From: a virus
Length of the DNA: 23,850 nucleotides
Reading direction: 5' to 3' (one strand)
Virus record (IMG/VR): IMGVR_UViG_3300046558_000411
Coordinates: 1 to 23,850 of that record
The translations under genes were made by a program, and so were the position numbers. Positions within the stretch are counted from its first letter, which is position 1, and each line of letters opens with the position of its first letter. Below the pieces are notes generated by a model that searched no databases, was not told where the DNA came from, and worked only from the letters and a program-made list of their open reading frames with translations. Shown here in pieces: positions 21,649 through 23,850 of this stretch.

Positions 21649-22962
21649 TCACATCCCCCGAACCCGCGCCTCCCCCACCTTCCCCAGCATCAGCTCACTC
21701 ATCGCCCACACCAGCGCATCCGCCCGGTCCGGCGATCGCCCCGGCCCCACATAGCCGCCCCCCGCCAGCAATCCGCACATCTGGTCCTCCAGTTCGGGGA
21801 AGGCCCCGCGATGCGCCACGCGCCCGGCCTCGTACAAAGCCGCCACCGGCTCCGCCCGTGCCGCTTTCCCCCGGCTCGCATGGACGAGCCGCACCGGCAT
21901 CTTCTCTTCCGCCGCACGCAGCACGCTTTCCACCATCTGCCCGCCATTATTCGCCTCGGCCACGACCCGGTCGGCGCCATGCACCATCGCCGCCGCCGCG
22001 ACCGCGCGCGCCCAGCCTTCGGGCCGCATCCCCGCCACGCTCGCGTCCGCGATCACATAGCCGCGCCCGTCCCCGCCGATCCCGGCCACCACGATCCCGC
22101 ACGCATCCCCGCCTGCACTCGCCGGCGGATCGACCGCCACCACCACACGCGCCAGCATACCCGGCACATGGCGCACCCGGCACCGCTCGATCAGATCGCG
22201 CGTCCACAGCGCGCCCTCCACCTCCTCGATCAGTTCGCCGTCCAGTTCCTGCCGCCCCAGCCGCGTACCGCCATAGCTGGCCGCCATCGCCGCCACGAAG
22301 CCCGGCGCCAGATTGGCTGCATTGTCCGCCGTCCGCCCCCGCGTCACCACGACATCATCCCCCTCCCGCGCGACCAGCCCCCGCACCAGAGGCACCGGCC
22401 GCGGCGTCGTCGTCGCCAGCACGCGCGGCGCCCTGCCAAGTCGCAATCCCATCATCAGATTATGCCAGGCCGCCTCGCCGCCCGCCCATTTGGCGATCTC
22501 GTCGGCCCAGCCATGGCTGAACTGCGGCCCACGCAAACTCTCCGGCTCGGCCGCGCCGAACAGCATCGCCGTCGCGCCATTGGGCCAGCGCAGCCGCCGC
22601 AGCGCCGGGGCATAGTGTGGCCGCGCCCACCATGGCGCGATATTCAGCAGCCCGCTCTCCCCCTCCACCATCACGCTGCGCGCCTCGCCCAGCGTCGCAC
22701 CGACCAGCGCGATCCGCGCCGCCGGATCGGCCTCGGCAATGGCCCGCACCCATTCCGCCCCGGCCCGCGTCTTGCCGAAACCGCGCCCCGCCAGCATCAG
22801 CCAGATGCGCCAGTCCCCCGCCGGCGCCAATTGCTCCGGCCGCGCGACAAAGCGCCACTCCCGCTCCAGCCGCTCCGCCGCCGCCGGCGTCAGCCCCGCG
22901 CGCAACCGCGCCCACAGCGCCGCATCTTCCCCACCCAGCCATTCCCGATCCGAAACCTCCAT
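21649..22962 (-). CDS. Terminase large subunit / GTA DNA-packaging protein (RcGTA g2 equivalent)
   Basis: 437 residues. ATPase: Walker A LMLAGRGFGKTRAGAEW with Lys64; Walker B/catalytic pair HGWADEIAKW (Asp154, Glu155); the TTTPRP motif (coupling) at about 184-189. Nuclease: VVVAVDPPAS (Asp278), VVAEANNGGQMVE (Glu336) and SPDRADALVWA (Asp415), a full RNase-H-like acid triad. It packages DNA into the prohead; in RcGTA this is random host DNA. The ATG at 22962 follows GGGGGAGGGCG; a GTG seven codons upstream sits in a terminator T-tract and was rejected. No small terminase gene is seen upstream. The next gene in the GTA order, portal, is 4.2 kb away. Confidence 0.95.
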   Translation of the reverse strand: MEVSDREWLGGEDAALWARLRAGLTPAAAERLEREWRFVARPEQLAPAGDWRIWLMLAGRGFGKTRAGAEWVRAIAEADPAARIALVGATLGEARSVMVEGESGLLNIAPWWARPHYAPALRRLRWPNGATAMLFGAAEPESLRGPQFSHGWADEIAKWAGGEAAWHNLMMGLRLGRAPRVLATTTPRPVPLVRGLVAREGDDVVVTRGRTADNAANLAPGFVAAMAASYGGTRLGRQELDGELIEEVEGALWTRDLIERCRVRHVPGMLARVVVAVDPPASAGGDACGIVVAGIGGDGRGYVIADASVAGMRPEGWARAVAAAAMVHGADRVVAEANNGGQMVESVLRAAEEKMPVRLVHASRGKAARAEPVAALYEAGRVAHRGAFPELEDQMCGLLAGGGYVGPGRSPDRADALVWAMSELMLGKVGEARVRGM

Positions 22963-22983
22963 CGCCCTCCCCCGAAACGGCAC

Positions 22984-23010
22984 AAAAAAGGCCGCCCGAA
23001 AGCGGCCTTT
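22984..23010 (-). terminator. Factor-independent terminator of the M28 peptidase gene
   Basis: Minus strand: AAAGGCCGC-TTTCGG-GCGGCCTTTTTT, 42 bases after the M28 stop and 21 bases before the terminase ATG. The stem is perfect over at least 7 bases. It separates the peptidase transcript from the GTA terminase gene. Confidence 0.85.
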
Positions 23011-23020
23011 CCTCCATAAT

Positions 23021-23048
23021 CTCAGCGTCCTCTGCGCCTCTGCGCGAA
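23021..23048. repeat. Palindromic repeat family B, copy 3 (single arm)
   Basis: CTCAGCGTCCTCTGCGCCTCTGCGCGAA, shared with copy 1, followed by CCCATTA into the M28 stop codon, as in copy 2 with portal. The complementary left arm is not seen, so this is a half unit next to the terminator. Confidence 0.8.
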
Positions 23049-23052
23049 CCCA

Positions 23053-23850
23053 TTACTTCCTGGGCGCCATGCCCCCAAAGGTCACAAGACTCTCCGCCCC
23101 ATCCTTCGCCACGGCCGCCACACCGATGAAATGATCATCGACCACGATATCCTTCAGCACCGTCTCCGTCGCGCCGCTCACGACCCGGCTGTCGCTCCAG
23201 TCCTGCGCATCGGCCCGCCGCCAATAGACCTTATAAGCCGCCGCCCCCGGCACCGCGTCCCAGAAGACCCGCGTATCCATGGAGAGCGCGCCATCCAGCG
23301 ACACGCTCGCAGGCGCCGCCGGCGCATCCGCCAGTGCCCGCAGCGTCGCGACATTCAGCGCCGTCACTTTCGCCAGATAGGGAAAGTCCATCCCCTCGAC
23401 CGTATCGCCATAGACCCGGCCATTTTCGGTCCGCAGATCCTGATGCTGCCGGTCATAATTTTCGATCCCCACCGAAAAGCGCACCGCCGGAAAGCCCAGG
23501 TCCAGGAAGGGCGAATGATCGCCCCCGCGCCCGAACCGGTCGAACCGCCGCACCGCAAACACGTCCAGCCCGATCGCCGGATCGGCCTTGGCGATCCCGT
23601 CAATCTTCTTGGCCAGCGCGCGCGAAGGGCCATCATCCTCCCCGCCGATCGCCCGGCGGGTCAGATTGGCCTTCCCATCCTCCGAAAAGCGGATGCCTTC
23701 GGAAAAGACGCGCACCCGGTCCGCCACCCGCTGCCCATTCTGGCCCAGCGTATTGCCGACAATGTCATTGTTCAGCATCGCCCGCACCTGCCAGCCGCGC
23801 GCCTTGGCCGTGGCCGCCAGCAACTTCCCGCCCCACAGCCCCTGTTCCTC
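23053..23850 (-). CDS. M28 family metallopeptidase, C-terminal part (5' end outside the window)
   Basis: 265 residues visible, open to the right edge. The first residues (EEQGLWGGK) carry the Glu-Glu pair of M28 enzymes (catalytic base and zinc ligand), MLNNDIVGN the next Asp ligand, and RQHQDLRTENG the final His ligand; GRGGDHSPFLDLGFPAVRF is the substrate-side loop. From about visible residue 178 a fibronectin-III-like domain follows (RVFWDAVPGAAAYKVYWRRA). The family comprises secreted zinc aminopeptidases. A signal peptide would lie outside the window. Probably a host gene flanking the GTA locus; it ends 90 bases before the terminase start, behind a terminator. Confidence 0.9.
   Translation of the reverse strand, partial: EEQGLWGGKLLAATAKARGWQVRAMLNNDIVGNTLGQNGQRVADRVRVFSEGIRFSEDGKANLTRRAIGGEDDGPSRALAKKIDGIAKADPAIGLDVFAVRRFDRFGRGGDHSPFLDLGFPAVRFSVGIENYDRQHQDLRTENGRVYGDTVEGMDFPYLAKVTALNVATLRALADAPAAPASVSLDGALSMDTRVFWDAVPGAAAYKVYWRRADAQDWSDSRVVSGATETVLKDIVVDDHFIGVAAVAKDGAESLVTFGGMAPRK

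Noticed and set aside
1-23850. Complete prophage interpretation
   Set aside because: No integrase, replication, repressor, lysis genes or attachment sites are visible; gene set and order follow the RcGTA plan with a very short tape measure.

Overview
The window is very GC-rich, carries dense intergenic palindromic repeats, and encodes the virion genes of a gene transfer agent (GTA) of the alphaproteobacterial RcGTA type, almost all on the minus strand. Gene content, protein style and repeats suggest a Sphingomonadaceae chromosome (Sphingobium/Sphingomonas-like). This is inference; no rRNA or other taxonomic marker is present. No integrase, replication, repressor or lysis gene is seen, and the tape measure protein is very short, which fits a GTA better than an intact prophage.

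Reading the minus strand from right to left: the 3' part of an M28 peptidase gene (host flank); terminase large subunit; an island (618-codon frame encoding a secreted protein, nitroreductase-family enzyme, glycine-zipper protein, and a small basic protein coupled to a GNAT acetyltransferase); portal; a 57-aa plus-strand ORF; DUF6127-like membrane protein; prohead protease; a second island (174-aa membrane protein on minus, PhyH-family dioxygenase and DUF805 protein on plus); HK97-type major capsid protein; a tail-fibre module (S74-type fibre, 55-aa ORF, fibre-tail adaptor); head-tail connector; a 62-aa ORF; DUF3168 protein; a plus-strand 107-aa secreted protein; then an almost unbroken tail operon: major tail protein, two tail assembly chaperones, tape measure, a large distal-tail fusion, DUF2163 hub, NlpC/P60 peptidase, megatron-like tip protein and DUF2793 protein.

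From the 55-aa ORF to DUF3168, and again through most of the tail operon, consecutive genes overlap by four bases (ATGA), indicating translational coupling. In contrast, the head genes (terminase, portal, DUF6127, protease, capsid) stand alone, separated by factor-independent terminators, repeats and unrelated genes, several of visibly lower GC. The head region therefore looks like a broken operon used as an insertion hotspot.

Most interesting points: the N-terminal extension of about 570 residues on the DUF2460 distal-tail protein, which looks glycosidase-like, alongside a shortened megatron that seems to lack the usual TIM-barrel insert; the GNAT gene overlapping a 54-aa non-RHH basic protein (candidate toxin-antitoxin pair); a relic copy of the capsid C-terminus just downstream of the capsid gene; and at least two families of terminator-bearing palindromic repeats, one abutting stop codons.
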